Positions 43,101 through 50,202 of a stretch of 64,000 nt of DNA are shown one piece after another. The position numbers were made by a program, and so were the translations under genes. The stretch is from the NCBI GenBank assembly GCA_903813345.2, contig CAIIXF020000009.1, positions 16,393,759 to 16,457,758 of the forward strand, read 5' to 3'. Position 1 is the first letter of the stretch; each line of letters starts with the position of its first letter. The notes under the pieces are model-generated. The model saw nothing but the letters and a program-made list of their open reading frames with translations, had not been told where the DNA came from and did not search any database. This stretch comes from Owenia fusiformis. Lineage: Eukaryota > Annelida > Polychaeta > Sabellida > Oweniidae.

Positions 43101-43440
43101 CAAATATAAAGAAAACACATCTACTACCTGACTACTGTAGTTTTTGAGTAGTGTCCACTAGCATTGGTTATCCCTGAAGAATTTTTATTCCAGACACAGT
43201 CTAATAATTTCTGTTATTCCAGACACTATATCTATATTGTTTGAAAACCTATAATTTGTTGCATCTTATTTTCAGAGTGCTGCAAAAATGGTGAAAGAAA
43301 CAATGGATAAAAAATTTGGAGCATCTTGGCATGTGGTCGTAGGAGAGGGAATGGGGTTTGAAATCACACATGAAGTGAAGAACTTGCTCTATATGTTCTT
43401 TCAAGGAACAATGGCAATCGTAGTATGGAAATGTTCATAG
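13089..43440 (+). CDS. DNAL4: Dynein light chain 4, axonemal (complete gene, three exons)
   Basis: Joining 13089-13160, 18888-18971 and 43276-43440 gives a 106-residue protein, close to the 105 residues of vertebrate DNAL4. All introns are phase 0 with GT and AG ends. The family belongs to the LC8-like dynein light chains of axonemal outer arms. Recognisable blocks are MELCVTACEKFANNNE (exon 2), and KETMDKKFGASWHVVVGEG and FEITHEVKNLLYM followed by a C-terminal VVWKCS (exon 3). Compared with remembered relatives it has Met78 in the GEGxGF loop where Phe is usual, and Gln95 where Gly is usual. The introns are 5.7 and 24.3 kb and full of transposons, yet the exons are open and the splice sites consensus, so I judge the gene functional. 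It is the only host gene supported here. Confidence 0.95.
13426..13662. mobile_element. TA-flanked 237-bp MITE, uninterrupted copy
   Basis: The ends CAGTTGGGGACA and the inverse are bounded by TA at 13424-13425 and 13663-13664. It is the inverted counterpart of the split copy at 12088-12780 and preserves the empty hAT target site. Tc1/mariner-type target choice; no coding capacity. Confidence 0.92.
13665..14047. mobile_element. TA-flanked 383-bp foldback MITE
   Basis: Arms of about 107 bp (from AAGTCCATTTCACTGC, inverse ending at 14047) enclose a short unique centre. Its left TA is the right TA of the previous MITE, so the two lie end to end. A right-truncated relative is at 7818-8095. Confidence 0.88.
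14048..15864. other. Intronic sequence, TG-rich in its centre
   Basis: No gene. A near-palindrome GAGCTGAcAGAAGTCAGCTC lies at about 14112-14131. From about 15080 to 15380 the sequence is built of irregular TTGTGCC and GATTGTG repeats, giving strong G+T strand asymmetry. The remainder is plain AT-rich intron. Confidence 0.5.
15865..17717. mobile_element. Decayed inverted-repeat element with a nested repeat
   Basis: The left end reads CAGGGCGTATCAAAAAAACG after a TA (15863-15864). Sequence from about 15900 to 16030 (with CTCTCCTCTTTGCAATGATA) is found inverted and diverged at about 17400-17470 and again at 17546-17700. The right terminus is lost. Mariner-like termini are a guess. The repeat at 16140-17031 lies within it. 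Confidence 0.5.
16140..17031 (+). mobile_element. Hairpin-started repeat with a 162-bp tandem array
   Basis: It opens with a 10-bp hairpin (16140-16149 against 16156-16165, arm ATCGTACCT). From 16221 a unit beginning CTTGTCTACAGGTTTCCAGC recurs at 16383, 16546, 16708 and 16870, a period of about 162 bp. The hairpin arm AGGTACGATATTGT returns near the right end (17000-17013), followed by TGTGCCTTGTT. A related 3' end lies at 25335-25365. Hairpin plus internal tandem repeats resembles non-autonomous Helentron-type elements (inference). Confidence 0.6.
17718..18887. other. Intronic stretch before DNAL4 exon 2
   Basis: No coding signal except a splice acceptor at its end. 18230-18560 is rich in imperfect TTTACTTAGTAAA-like words. 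About 18690-18742 matches the end of the CAGGCCTGTC repeat (AAATGCGAGACAAATACGCA), truncated. Confidence 0.5.
18888..18971 (+). CDS. DNAL4: DNAL4 coding exon 2 (residues 25-52)
   Basis: Preceded by TTTTCAG and followed by GTATGT. It encodes HSDMGDEMKTETMELCVTAC and then EKFANNNE. Most DNAL4 proteins I recall have a proline and arginine in the DMPEEMR part, here Gly and Lys. Too short to show as a long frame, but the match to the family is nearly continuous. Confidence 0.94.
19026..19911 (+). repeat. 5' LTR
   Basis: Contains a TATA box (TATAAATA, 19335-19342) and a polyadenylation signal (AATAAA, 19408-19413). From about 19564 to 19685 lies a run of roughly 20-bp repeats around ACATTTGTGGATTATCATCA. 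Same length as the 3' LTR. Confidence 0.95.
19917..19934 (+). promoter_or_regulatory. Primer binding site complementary to tRNA-Pro
   Basis: TGGGGGCTCGTCCGGGAT starts 6 nt after the 5' LTR. It is the 18-nt sequence known from retroviruses primed by tRNA-Pro. The intact match suggests the element could still be primed if RT were supplied in trans. Confidence 0.88.
20019..22925 (+). CDS. Gag-protease-partial integrase polyprotein of the LTR element
   Basis: 968 residues from ATG 20019 (a TTG two codons upstream is not a likely start). Order: helical N-terminus; a charged coiled coil of Glu/Lys/Arg-rich repeats (about 84-145); a SCAN-like capsid segment with PEAYRQKFR (236-244); a Ser/Asn-rich linker; a CCHC zinc knuckle (C389, C392, H397, C402); an aspartic protease site DTGA (Asp476); a Ser-rich linker; an integrase zinc domain (H795, H802, C829, C832); then a truncated integrase core with Asp866 (IDCVGPLP) and Asp928 (SDLQSD). 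The region that would carry the catalytic Glu is missing, and the frame ends after ELHMMKRYVERD, which resembles a C-terminal tail. RT and RNase H are absent. Protease leads directly into integrase, as in Gmr1-type elements where integrase precedes RT; a deletion in the usual order is the alternative. It cannot reverse-transcribe or integrate alone. Confidence 0.93.
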   Translation: MSFEVETFLESPSLEEFDSLKKTELLALAKHVGLAVKTSYRKGAIKNILVPYLVAEEILPEEALKLTVEPTQHVDPTEFQQQLQMRELELKLQNEMREKELELQNEKEIRLREQETRLREQEIQKEKEVELKRLEIEAQSKTEEHATMHQHFENRFDASKFLKFVPKFQEKNVDKYFTHFEKVAQSLDWPKSAWPVMLQSVFIGKASEIFASLSGEVCSDYDLVKNAILKAYELVPEAYRQKFRNAHKQSDQTHVEFAREQEQLFDRWLVSKDVSEEFKKLRELMLIEQFKNCVQYHIRTYLDEHKVETLSQAATLSDDYALTHKGSFIKGNPNYRGYQGNKPSYDSKSNQSSSSNTSNKAKDQSNSSQSSSSKSDQSNSSGPKSNVTCNYCKKPGHLISECYRIKNRREMSGSAHSNGCATVPISRKPIVWDSYTHTEKSTHSDIMEDYKPFMSEGSVSLSSDDTNSKPIKILRDTGASQTLLLEGVLPLSEESFTGTHILMQGIELGFTKVPLHRIHITSELVKGPVIVGVRPQLPVEGVALLLGNDLAGGKVSLDPIVSDQPCSIEDSVQEDSDIYPACAVTRAMAKKLANSGDSSVGDDFDSGFLSSLFDDECHSPLVKDGPYPILKANSSLKQPSVRAKQSAIEANSSLKKPIARGDSPSEQDHYFNAVSPALASPDEVSSSSASVHEVSSPPCSEVSSSISDSDSLKNDPHSKHMLIYEQEHDPSLIDLHKRCLTIDEAVKVPVCFYKKDGILMRKWRPPEASPEDDWAIVHQIVVPKSYHKEILSLAHDSPMAGHLGVTKTYHKILNHFYWPKLKQDVQEYCRSCHTCQMVGKPNQKIPTAPLHPIPAFDEPFSKVLIDCVGPLPKTKSDNQYLLTILSMATQFLEIKSLLMLGNNKTKYIVKSQINNFTLVELPKELISDLQSDSVLNDFICIDRTTPVRCRELHMMKRYVERDKFLYST
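22926..23602 (+). other. 3' untranslated part of the LTR element
   Basis: About 680 bp of AT-rich non-coding DNA between the stop codon and the polypurine tract. No RT or RNase H motifs are detectable in any frame, so the missing pol part is deleted rather than mutated. Confidence 0.75.
23614..24499 (+). repeat. 3' LTR
   Basis: Same length as the 5' LTR and apparently identical to it, preceded by the polypurine tract and followed by the GTAG duplication. Identity of LTRs is expected at insertion, so age is near zero within my reading accuracy. Confidence 0.95.
24726..25365 (+). repeat. Second copy of the hairpin-type repeat, with GGCCATCTTG tandem units
   Basis: Built from four to five imperfect units of roughly 110-160 bp containing GGCCATCTT, TTTAGATAAAT and GCGATTCCAGGAAAA. 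It ends with AGGTACGATATTGTTCAC and CTGTGCCTTGTT, the same 3' end as at 17000-17031, and then abuts the Helentron-like array directly. The common stop at CCTTGTT defines the family's 3' boundary. 24504-24725 shows nothing notable. Confidence 0.6.
25369..27436 (+). repeat. Array unit 1
   Basis: Starts with three tandem copies of the 5' hairpin about 60 bp apart. The body has 450-480-bp sub-repeats, each with TTGCGATTCTGACACTAC and GCCGTCAGAAAGTATTTTG. Its 3' end is the most diverged (hairpin arm AAATTGAAC, 27407-27426; CTAG 27433-27436), and the CT-rich tract is missing. Confidence 0.75.
27437..29387 (+). repeat. Array unit 2
   Basis: Lacks the 5' hairpin and begins within TTATTATTATTCTAACCC. 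Contains two to three sub-repeats, a local 80-bp duplication near 28340-28430, and a CT-rich TTCCTATCC-like tract (about 29089-29283). Ends with hairpin 29356-29377 and CTAG 29384-29387. Confidence 0.75.
29388..31794 (+). repeat. Array unit 3
   Basis: No 5' hairpin. The body is interrupted by a 511-bp MITE at 30377-30887. The CT-rich tract covers about 31485-31680, including ATCC repeats. Ends with hairpin 31763-31784 and CTAG 31791-31794. Confidence 0.75.
30377..30887. mobile_element. 511-bp MITE inserted in an array unit
   Basis: The ends TGGAGAGGTTAAGC and the inverse enclose non-repeat sequence. Deleting it rejoins AATACAAGATA to TAGACTAAGTACAGC, close to what the other units read uninterrupted (for example near 28497-28520). 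The termini are related to the GGGAGRTTAAGC MITEs at 45827, 46138 and 53147. Confidence 0.85.
31809..33249 (+). repeat. Array unit 4 (complete single unit)
   Basis: It has its own 5' hairpin (AGACTCCAGAT from 31809), one sub-repeat set and a CT-rich tract (about 32985-33150), and ends with hairpin 33218-33239 and CTAG 33246-33249. At 1441 bp it is the shortest and best defined unit. Confidence 0.8.
33251..33965 (+). mobile_element. Divergent relative of the array units, inserted between units
   Basis: It begins immediately after CTAGT with a perfect 14-bp hairpin, GATTTTTGCTTTTG against CAAAAGCAAAAATC (33251-33284). Then GGAAATTAGGTCAAATCC and GGGTCAAAGGTCG parallel the body of the array units at low identity. 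Later sequence has higher GC than its neighbours and no array match. It ends where the next 5' hairpin starts. Confidence 0.55.
33966..35905 (+). repeat. Array unit 5
   Basis: Carries a 5' hairpin, then the standard body, a CT-rich tract (about 35615-35790), hairpin 35874-35895 and CTAG 35902-35905. Close to unit 3 through much of its body. Confidence 0.75.
35906..38065 (+). repeat. Array unit 6
   Basis: No 5' hairpin. The CT-rich tract occurs twice (about 37355-37466 and 37765-37955) because of an internal duplication that joins one tract abruptly to CGTTTGAGTTATGAAT. Ends with hairpin 38034-38055 and CTAG 38062-38065. Confidence 0.75.
38066..39699 (+). repeat. Array unit 7 (last)
   Basis: No 5' hairpin. 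The second half of the body is cut short and fused to the CT-rich tract (about 39432-39590). It ends with ATCTGGAGTCT (39656-39666) directly followed by hairpin 39667-39689 and CTAG 39696-39699. Host-like sequence begins with TTATAACAATG. Confidence 0.75.
39700..40363. other. Intron sequence between repeats
   Basis: No gene or clear element boundary. It contains ordinary AT-rich DNA with a CAAGATGGCGGAAGC segment (near 40167), a common motif in invertebrate repeats. About 39976-40022 echoes sequence at 24575-24612 in inverse orientation. Confidence 0.45.
40364..41862. mobile_element. Hairpin-ended repeat with GCTAAAAA terminus, interrupted by a MITE
   Basis: Left end TTTTTAGCTCAC (40364) and right end GTGAGCTAAAAA (to 41862), with a perfect hairpin AGCTCAC-CAT-GTGAGCT (41841-41857). 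The body has long inverted, diverged arms around TTGTTCAACATCAATACAG. Such ends are familiar from abundant Helentron-like repeats in marine invertebrates (recalled, not checked). The element at 40954-41457 lies in its centre. Confidence 0.6.
40954..41457. mobile_element. 504-bp MITE with CAGGCCTGTCAACT ends and a C25 tract
   Basis: The ends CAGGCCTGTCAACT and the inverse are flanked by TA (40952-40953, 41458-41459). An uninterrupted run of 25 C lies at 41227-41251. Relatives: 60840-61128, 62654-62778 and about 18690-18742. No coding capacity. Confidence 0.8.
41875..42674. mobile_element. Foldback element
   Basis: The outer arms GGTATCGATATGGTGAAC (41875-41892) and the inverse (42657-42674) match perfectly. 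Further inverted blocks include GGAAATTTTGGTTGATTTAA (about 42265) against its inverse (about 42375-42395). No frame of note; no target duplication found. 42675-43275 beyond it shows nothing notable. Confidence 0.75.
43276..43440 (+). CDS. DNAL4: DNAL4 coding exon 3 (residues 53-106, stop)
   Basis: Preceded by ATTTTCAG and read in the same phase as exon 2. It encodes SAAKMVKETMDKKFGASWHV and onward to VVWKCS and TAG. This is the conserved core of the light chain, with the beta strands that form the dimer interface in LC8-type proteins (family knowledge). Confidence 0.95.
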   Translation, partial: SAAKMVKETMDKKFGASWHVVVGEGMGFEITHEVKNLLYMFFQGTMAIVVWKCS

Positions 43441-43763
43441 TCATCATGCGATGAAATTAACATTATAGAATGAACTGAACATTTTAATGGAATAAGATAA
43501 TTCCATTTGTATGTAACAGAGGAGTACGTATATACATGTATAGAGTCATTTGACACTTGAAAGAAGATTGGGATGTATATAGTGTAAAAATGTTTATATA
43601 ATATGCCATTTTTAGATTCAAATGAGAATGGCCATGCATTAAAAGTACTATACAATGTACATGTACATAATTCAACCCTGGACTTTATCTATGTATGAAC
43701 ATTGACATTTAGAAAGTTATATACACTGTAGGAATAAAAATACTTTTAAATCCAACCAATAAA
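43441..43763 (+). terminator. DNAL4 3' UTR with two polyadenylation signals
   Basis: AATAAA occurs at 43733-43738 and again at 43758-43763, about 300 bp after the stop codon. Either could direct cleavage near 43755-43785. The UTR has no other feature. Confidence 0.6.
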
Positions 43764-44104
43764 CATTCATCCAGAACATAAACAGGGGACAGAAACGTGT
43801 CCAGTATTTTTGTCTGGTACAACCGGAAATACTTGATGCAGACCTCCATTTTTGATCAAGAGAGAGTGTGCTTTTAATCTGTGATCTGTGATAGTTTTAC
43901 AGTGTTTCATTACTTAGCAACAGGCTCATCAAATTCTGAGTGTATTGAAGAGCATACAGTTCTTATAAAATGACAGCCATCAATCTAGTTTTTCTGTAAT
44001 GTGGGGTTAAGCACGGAAATATTTTGATTTTTCTCAGGAAATACACTAATCGTGTTATATTTCTTTTTATTAACCCTTTAATAGACGATATATGTCATTT
44101 TTTA
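43764..44104. other. Intergenic stretch
   Basis: No gene. 44050-44100 (TTCTTTTTATTAACCC, then TAGACGATATATG) recurs in the same orientation and diverged at about 48829-48875, just beyond the far end of the next element. That element is therefore bracketed by direct copies of an older repeat. Confidence 0.5.
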
Positions 44105-44594
44105 CAATGCTAAAATATTATAGCTATATCCCAAATTAATTAAGAGATATGGTTGCCATGGTAACCTGTATTATGGGTAGGCAGGGCAATTCAATTATAA
44201 CGTATAAAATATCATAATAACTTGTTATTTTGATTATTTTAAAGCATGTGGAAATCATTTTTTTTTTCTAAACAAGTTTGGTATTTTTGCTAGTTGTTGT
44301 TTATTGCTAAACAAATGTTTATTTGTGCTCAATATAACATCACAACAACTCACAATAGCAATGTATGACATAATGGGCTTATTGACATTACATGTCATAA
44401 GACACACAAAAAATCAAGAATAAAATATCAGATGAAGTTAGTGTGGCTGATGCAGAGTATGACATTAATAGATACATTAGGAGTACCATTAGATTTTATG
44501 TACTATCAAGAATAGGACACTGTCAGAGACATACATGGGTTTGTAGAGTGTATTGGCAAGGTTTTATATCTGCTCTGAGAATCTATAAGTAGTA

Positions 44595-44760
44595 TTGTTT
44601 TGAGGAAGTCGTGGTCACTGTTGAGGATCATCCACAATCTGGTTGCAAGAGGAGCTTGCGGACGGAGAATAACTCTACAATAATTTGAGATGCAATTAAT
44701 GAAGAGAGAACTATCCGACTGTGGAAATATGCAAACAAGGGCACCAGGGGTATTGAACAT
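44595..44760 (+). pseudogene. Possible mariner-type transposase remnant
   Basis: One frame reads VFEEVVVTVEDHPQSGCKRS and then TENNSTII, a stop, and DAINEERTIRLWKYA. The pattern of a basic SGxKRS segment followed by a helix-turn-helix-like stretch recalls the DNA-binding region of mariner transposases. It is short and broken, and I could not compare it with a family model. If right, it would be the relic of the autonomous parent of the surrounding TA-flanked element. Confidence 0.35.
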
Positions 44761-45826
44761 TTCAACAAATAGTTGGCAATGACCCGAATATGCCTTTGAT
44801 CTGCTTAAAATAGGTACTTAGGAATGATTAAATTAACAAAGAGCGAGGGAAAGTATCGCAACAGATTTTTGACAGTAAATAATTTTTTTGTATTAGTTTC
44901 TGGCTGTACAAAAATGAATGCAAATGAAAGGCCAATGTATAATCTTTAAGAAAAATTCAAAGAATGGTTTCAAGATCAATTGGATTATCTCATAAGCCAT
45001 GTTTAATCCACCCATCAACAAGCTTTTTTTTGAAAATACAATCGTCATTTTGACCATCGTCCCTCATTTTTTTTTACAATTTTCATGCAAAGTTACATTG
45101 TACTTGAACACATGTTTCATCACTTAAAATATATAAGGAACTCCTTGTGGATTAGGATTATGATAATCCAATATAAGGGGATCCAATGGGGCTATGCTTT
45201 TAGTACAGCACACTCATATAAGATGTCATTAGTGTGCCATAAAGTTAGTTCAAAATGTTTTCATAAATGAATGGTTGGACTTGTTTGATCCCCTGCTGTT
45301 TGATCCCCTGTTTAATCAATGGAGCATAACCTCAGCATTTCCCAAAAAGTTCTGAATACCTGTCAAGTTGACTGTTTAATGTTTGAGTGCAGTTAAACCT
45401 GTGTGTGTGTGTTAGTTGCTAAGAAATTCTAAATACCTCTCTTTATGATAATTTCTATGATGCCTTATTATAGCATTTACTTTGAACAGGTTTTCTGTAT
45501 CTTGTTTATCAGTAATGATTCACAAGGTATATAGTGCTATTAAAATCATAAATACAGTACAAGAATTTAGTACATCATACCTTTGCCAATAATTTTAGTA
45601 AGACAAATATTTTGATCCAGCTTCTGAAAAAACATTGAACATGTTTCTATATGATGATGTGTTATAACACACTTCCTTATTTGAGTATATCTCCAGATTG
45701 ATTATTCAAATAATGAAATGAAGGATGATATGCTAAGAATAATTTTTGCATATTCATCAATTCAAGAAATGTTATCCTAAGAAAATGTTATGAGTAACAT
45801 ACACTCTTACCTTAATGTTAACATTA

Positions 45827-45949
45827 GGGAGATTAAGCTTGCATATAAAATCGAAACGCCAACCTATGACCAATCGCCCATACAAATGCATCGCTAAATA
45901 TTTTCCATTCACATTTAGGTTGTGAAAAACATTGCAAGCTTAAAGTCCC
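45827..45949. mobile_element. 123-bp TA-flanked MITE (GGGAGATTAAGC family)
   Basis: The ends GGGAGATTAAGCTTGCA and an inverse with one indel are flanked by TA (45825-45826, 45950-45951). It is nearly the same as the 132-bp copy at 53147-53278 (inverted): both hold CGCCCATACAAATGCATCGC. Small and without coding capacity. Confidence 0.85.
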
Positions 45950-46137
45950 TATTGAGAGTCTCTGAAAACCACAATCAATACCATTGAGTGTGTGGTGTAT
46001 ACTACCTTTATCATTATTTCTAAGATTTACAATAACATCTTTTTAGCAAAATGTCCGATTTTCTTCCATATTAATGTGAACAAATATAAACAAACATAGA
46101 ATGATTCTATTGGTTGAGTCAACAATTTCAGTTATTA

Positions 46138-47374
46138 GGGAGGTTAAGATCGCACTATTTTGATGAACGTACACATGGAATGTGTAAACTTATGGTCCCC
46201 TATTCACGGTGTTATAGCATGACGGTTACGTCAAGGCGATTTGCAAAATTTTGCGGTAACGATAACAAAAAATGGCGGATGGGAAAGGCAGCATGTCCTA
46301 TTTCTCGCCTGTAGGCAATATTAACAGATAAGATTTCCTTTTAAACTAGTTCCATTCGGTGACGTATATATGGATGGTTATAAAGACTGGGTCCAAAAGG
46401 TGGTCTACAAGAAACAGAATATAATCTGTAAACCTACCGACTGAGATATCAAAGTTTATAAGTTTTGATCCATTCTCATGTTGTCTCAGTACATGAGCCA
46501 CTCAAAATATTAACTGTAAGTATAAGTAAACTGTGTATAACTACTGCAAATTCAAAATACATTATTATGGCTTGAGTAGAACACATTAGGTGGTTTCCAA
46601 TGCTCAATTGGCTTTGTATGATCGTAAGTAGGTTACATCTATATATCACACGGTTTTTAGGCAATGTAGACCATGCCCTAACAACAAAAACAAAAATAAA
46701 CAATTTACTAAATTTTTGTGTAGTTTTGAATTTCAAACTCGACAGTTTTTCTCTTATTTCATGTTATCCCCAGGCATCAATTTGCAAAGGCTACGTTCAA
46801 AATATACATTACTGAAAGTATCACCGAATGCGATTCTTACATAAATCGTTCATCTTTTCATTGATACACAGAAGTAGAAAATAATGCGCCAACCTTAGTT
46901 TTCTCTTCCATCGCGGCCCTTTTATTGGATAAATCAGTGAACGTAGCTGTCCAACCTCGTTTTCAGAGGTGGCGTAACCGTCATGCTATAACACCGTGCT
47001 ATTGACTATTTTCACATCACTGGCCTCTTTTTGCCTGATTGATATAATGCCAATTGATGTAATGGTCCCTAGTTAAACCAGTTGAGAGATGGACAACATT
47101 ACTGGGGGTCATAACAGTACTCGTTCATGTTCAAGTTCTCACACAAGTGTTTTACACAGTCTGTAGCCAGCTTTTACCAAGGGGTAGGAGCAGTTTTACC
47201 AAGGGCAAAGCTTTTGCCTAGGGATGAACTTTTTGACAGTTTTGGCTAAAAAATCATGCGAAGTGCTCAGATTGGTGAGAAACTGCATCATTTTGAAAGA
47301 ATCTCTTGGGGGAGCAGCAGCTCCCTTTATCTCTCCCCCTCTACCTGCCTGCGAGCCTATGTACTTAACCTCTC
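46138..47374. mobile_element. 1.2-kb TA-flanked element, related termini
   Basis: The ends GGGAGGTTAAG and an imperfect inverse, CTTAACCTCTC, lie between TA (46136-46137 and 47375-47376). Inner inverted segments (GGTGTTATAGCATGACGGTTAC at about 46208, inverse at about 46977-47000) suggest longer, partly deleted arms. No credible protein. Same terminal motif as the MITEs at 30377 and 45827. Confidence 0.65.
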
Positions 47375-48720
47375 TAATGTTCATGATCAATACTAAATGT
47401 AAAATTTTCACATTTTTCATATTTCTACTATTCATATTGACCAATCCCCATTCATGTCATTTTAACAGGTCCTTAATCCCTTGTTTTCTAGTCGTATGTG
47501 CTTTTATTATTCAGTTTCACAATCTATTGTTTTGCCATGCCAGTTTTACATGTTTGCATGCTGAGTTTGTTTTATGTAATGTTTTTTGTTCCTTATATGG
47601 TTTACACATTCACTCAATTGAGTTGGGGTGTTGCCCCATTACTAGTTAATGTTGCCTAGAGTTTGTGACTGTACATACACAAAGTATTTCAAATATATAT
47701 TTTAGAAAACATTTTATATTTGATTCCCACCCAAGGGTCTTCCACTCACCCATTAACATAAACAAAACATGAACTCTAATAAAAATGCCAACAAGACTGC
47801 AAGGGAAACTTAATCTATGAATTGGACTTTGCCATATCACATGTATTAGTCCCGTGACCAGGGAGGGGGAGGAGGGGGGTTGAGAGACGACCCTCTCCCC
47901 TAGGCACATTTTCTGTCAACATCCTGCAATTTTTCACTACTTTAGTACTTTTCAAGTGATGTTCGGATGATGCTTTCATTTAATTGCTTGCACTGATGGT
48001 TTCTCTTGAAAATTCATGCACATAAGGTGATCTAGTATTTCAACACAGGACCCTGAAAGCGCTATTTGAGCTTGAAGTAGAAGTATTCATAGTATTACTG
48101 TTTGTATTATTAATCTCTATGATTTTTCAATAGGCTAACTCAGTCAGTGAATGCAGGATTAAAACACAACACACATGAGTAATTCACCCACCTATGCATG
48201 TTATTATTGAAAAACATTGCCATCTTTTACATCACTCCTAAATTATTTTTGTAAACATGCATTTTAAGAGGTTCATTTTTTCAAAAAAAAACTCAAAAAC
48301 AAACTTCATGGAGTTCCTTACATATTTTACTTGATGAAACATGTGTTCAAGTACAATGTAACTTTGCATGAAAAATTGTTAAAAAAATGAGGGACGATGG
48401 TGAAAATGACGAATGTATTTTGAAAATCCTTGTTGATGGGTGGATTAAACATGGATTATAAGATAATCCAATTGATCTGGAAACTATTTTTTGAACTTTT
48501 CTTGAAGATTATAGATTCGCCTTTCCCAAGCATTTACTTTTTACAGCCAGAAACTACTCACAAAAAAATTATCAACTGTCAAAATTATCAAAAGTCTGTT
48601 GCGATACTTTCCCTGCTCCTTTATCTATTCTATATGTTATAATTTAACTGACCTGCCTTACCTAAATACAGGTTACCATGGCAACCTTATCAGGTATAGC
48701 TATAATATTTTAGCATTGTA

Positions 48721-49557
48721 TGTGTTATTACATAATCTACATGAACATGTTCTGAAAAAATGAAAGGGATATGTGAAAAAATCACAAAATTAGAGCATTT
48801 TTATCAGAATATATTGATCGCCCCTTGTATTTCTTTTTATTTACCCTTAAATAGACAATATATGCCATTTTCTTGTGTCTGAAAGAAAAATACACCAGCC
48901 AGTCAGCAAATTTTAGCTTCAGAGTGATTGATATTAGAGAACTGACGAAATTTCAGAAAGGAAGAGGCTCGATAGGGAGAGCTTTTTAGATGGGTATAAG
49001 TTTTTTATTATTTCGATGATCAATATAAAATTGTAACACAATTTAGGAGATGAGGTGAATTTTCATATTCTAAAATATTATTTCTGAATCATCAAAATGG
49101 ATTTTTCTACAACCTTTTTGGCGAATCGATGAACTCGTTTTTCATGTTTAACCCTTCTTTGTGGTTAAATATAATGCCCATTATATAATTATAGAAACAA
49201 AATATTTTGTTTCTAGGTCCTTAATTATCTAAAGTCTTACATAATGTGAACACATATTTGTAGAACTGATCAGAAATATTTTTTTTCCACATTCATCCAT
49301 TTTTCCATGTTAAAGTATAGGGGGGCTGAGATCCCCGGGAATTCCTGAGGTTTGACTCATTATGTTATGGTTTTGAACCGATGATAAGTTTATAGAGGGC
49401 CCGGGATAGAGGGAAATGCTGTTCCATCGAATTATTTGATTTTGACTGAAATTAACGCATTACGTTATTCACACTGGGAGCTACAAAATATTGGGTTACG
49501 GATTTATTAAAAAGTACCTTTATCTCGCATTCTCGGTTTACCTGCGTATTTATAGGA
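48721..49557. other. Intergenic AT-rich stretch
   Basis: Apart from the diverged direct repeat at about 48829-48875, I see no gene, element boundary or strong structure. Confidence 0.45.
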
Positions 49558-49692
49558 TATCCTATGATTTTGAGGAATATCATTTTTATCTACGAGGTGA
49601 TATTGATATTTGCACGAGAGAGCGAAGCGAACGAGTGCATATATCAATATCACCGAGTAGATTAAAATGATATTCTGAAAAAATCATAGGAT
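49558..49692. repeat. Long palindrome (foldback, about 135 bp)
   Basis: ATCCTATGATTTT (49558-49570) pairs with 49680-49692. Inner blocks such as GGTGATATTGATAT also pair, around a loop GAGAGCGAAGCGAACGAG. Probably a small foldback transposon; it directly abuts the next element. Confidence 0.75.
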
Positions 49693-49699
49693 GTTCTTA

Positions 49700-49938
49700 T
49701 TATCCTACACTTACAAGGAGTGTACTGAATGTATAATATCATCGTAAAATGAATTTCATGCCAAATAGAGTCAATTTGGCGTGAAATCAACAAGCGGAGT
49801 ATATCGTCACAATATCCTCCGCATATTGGGTTTTCCGGAGTATATCGTTACGATATCCCCCGGATATTCATTTTGCCAATAAATATCAAATTTATTTTTT
49901 CATGTTATTATACATTTAGTACACTAAGTGTAGGATAA
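49700..49938. mobile_element. 239-bp MITE
   Basis: The ends TTATCCTACACTT and the inverse open arms that continue with GTGTACTGAATGTATAATA against its diverged inverse. The centre holds two related blocks, CGGAGTATATCGT with ATATCC. No clear target duplication. 49939-50202 shows no feature except a short open stretch discussed among rejected items. Confidence 0.7.
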
Positions 49939-50202
49939 CATGATTTATCGTTTATGCTTCGCTCACATAAAATGCATAAGTTCAGATTCACCTTATGGGT
50001 GCCTACCGATTACGGTATTTTTCAACTGCCAACCGATCACCGGCAGACGTTGCGCCGGGAGAATTTTCACAATCAAAATGGTAAAATATGTATCAAATGA
50101 AGAAAAGGATGTCCAGATGGGTGCTGTTCGGCAATTGTAACATCATAGTGTTGCTTGTAATATCATAAGTTGAAGAAAAATTGGGTTCTTGGAATAAATG
50201 TT

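Larger units (their letters stand above)
18972..43275 (+). other. DNAL4 intron 2 (24.3 kb)
   Basis: It begins GTATGT and ends TTTTCAG. It holds the LTR retrotransposon at 19026, only 54 bp from the donor, the Helentron-like array 25369-39699, a hairpin-ended repeat 40364-41862 and a foldback element 41875-42674. The LTR element and the array units, judged by coding strand and 3' hairpin respectively, are in the gene's orientation. Confidence 0.88.
44105..48718. mobile_element. 4.6-kb TA-flanked inverted-repeat transposon with nested MITEs
   Basis: The ends CAATGCTAAAATATTATAGC and the inverse are bounded by TA (44103-44104, 48719-48720). The arms continue with interruptions: GGTTGCCATGGTAACC lies near each end, and 44855-45150 pairs with about 48310-48620. 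A weak transposase-like relic is inside the left half. MITEs at 45827 and 46138 are nested. Tc1/mariner-type target use is inferred from TA. Confidence 0.75.

Noticed and set aside
46114-47649. Short frames between 46.1 and 47.7 kb as host genes
   Set aside because: They fall in a TA-flanked repeat element, have no splice partners, and lack family resemblance.
50080-50140. ATG in good context starting MVKYVSNEEKDVQMGAVRQL, a candidate first exon
   Set aside because: Stops after 20 codons without a convincing donor site, no family match recalled and no partner exon seen. It could be real but I cannot support it.
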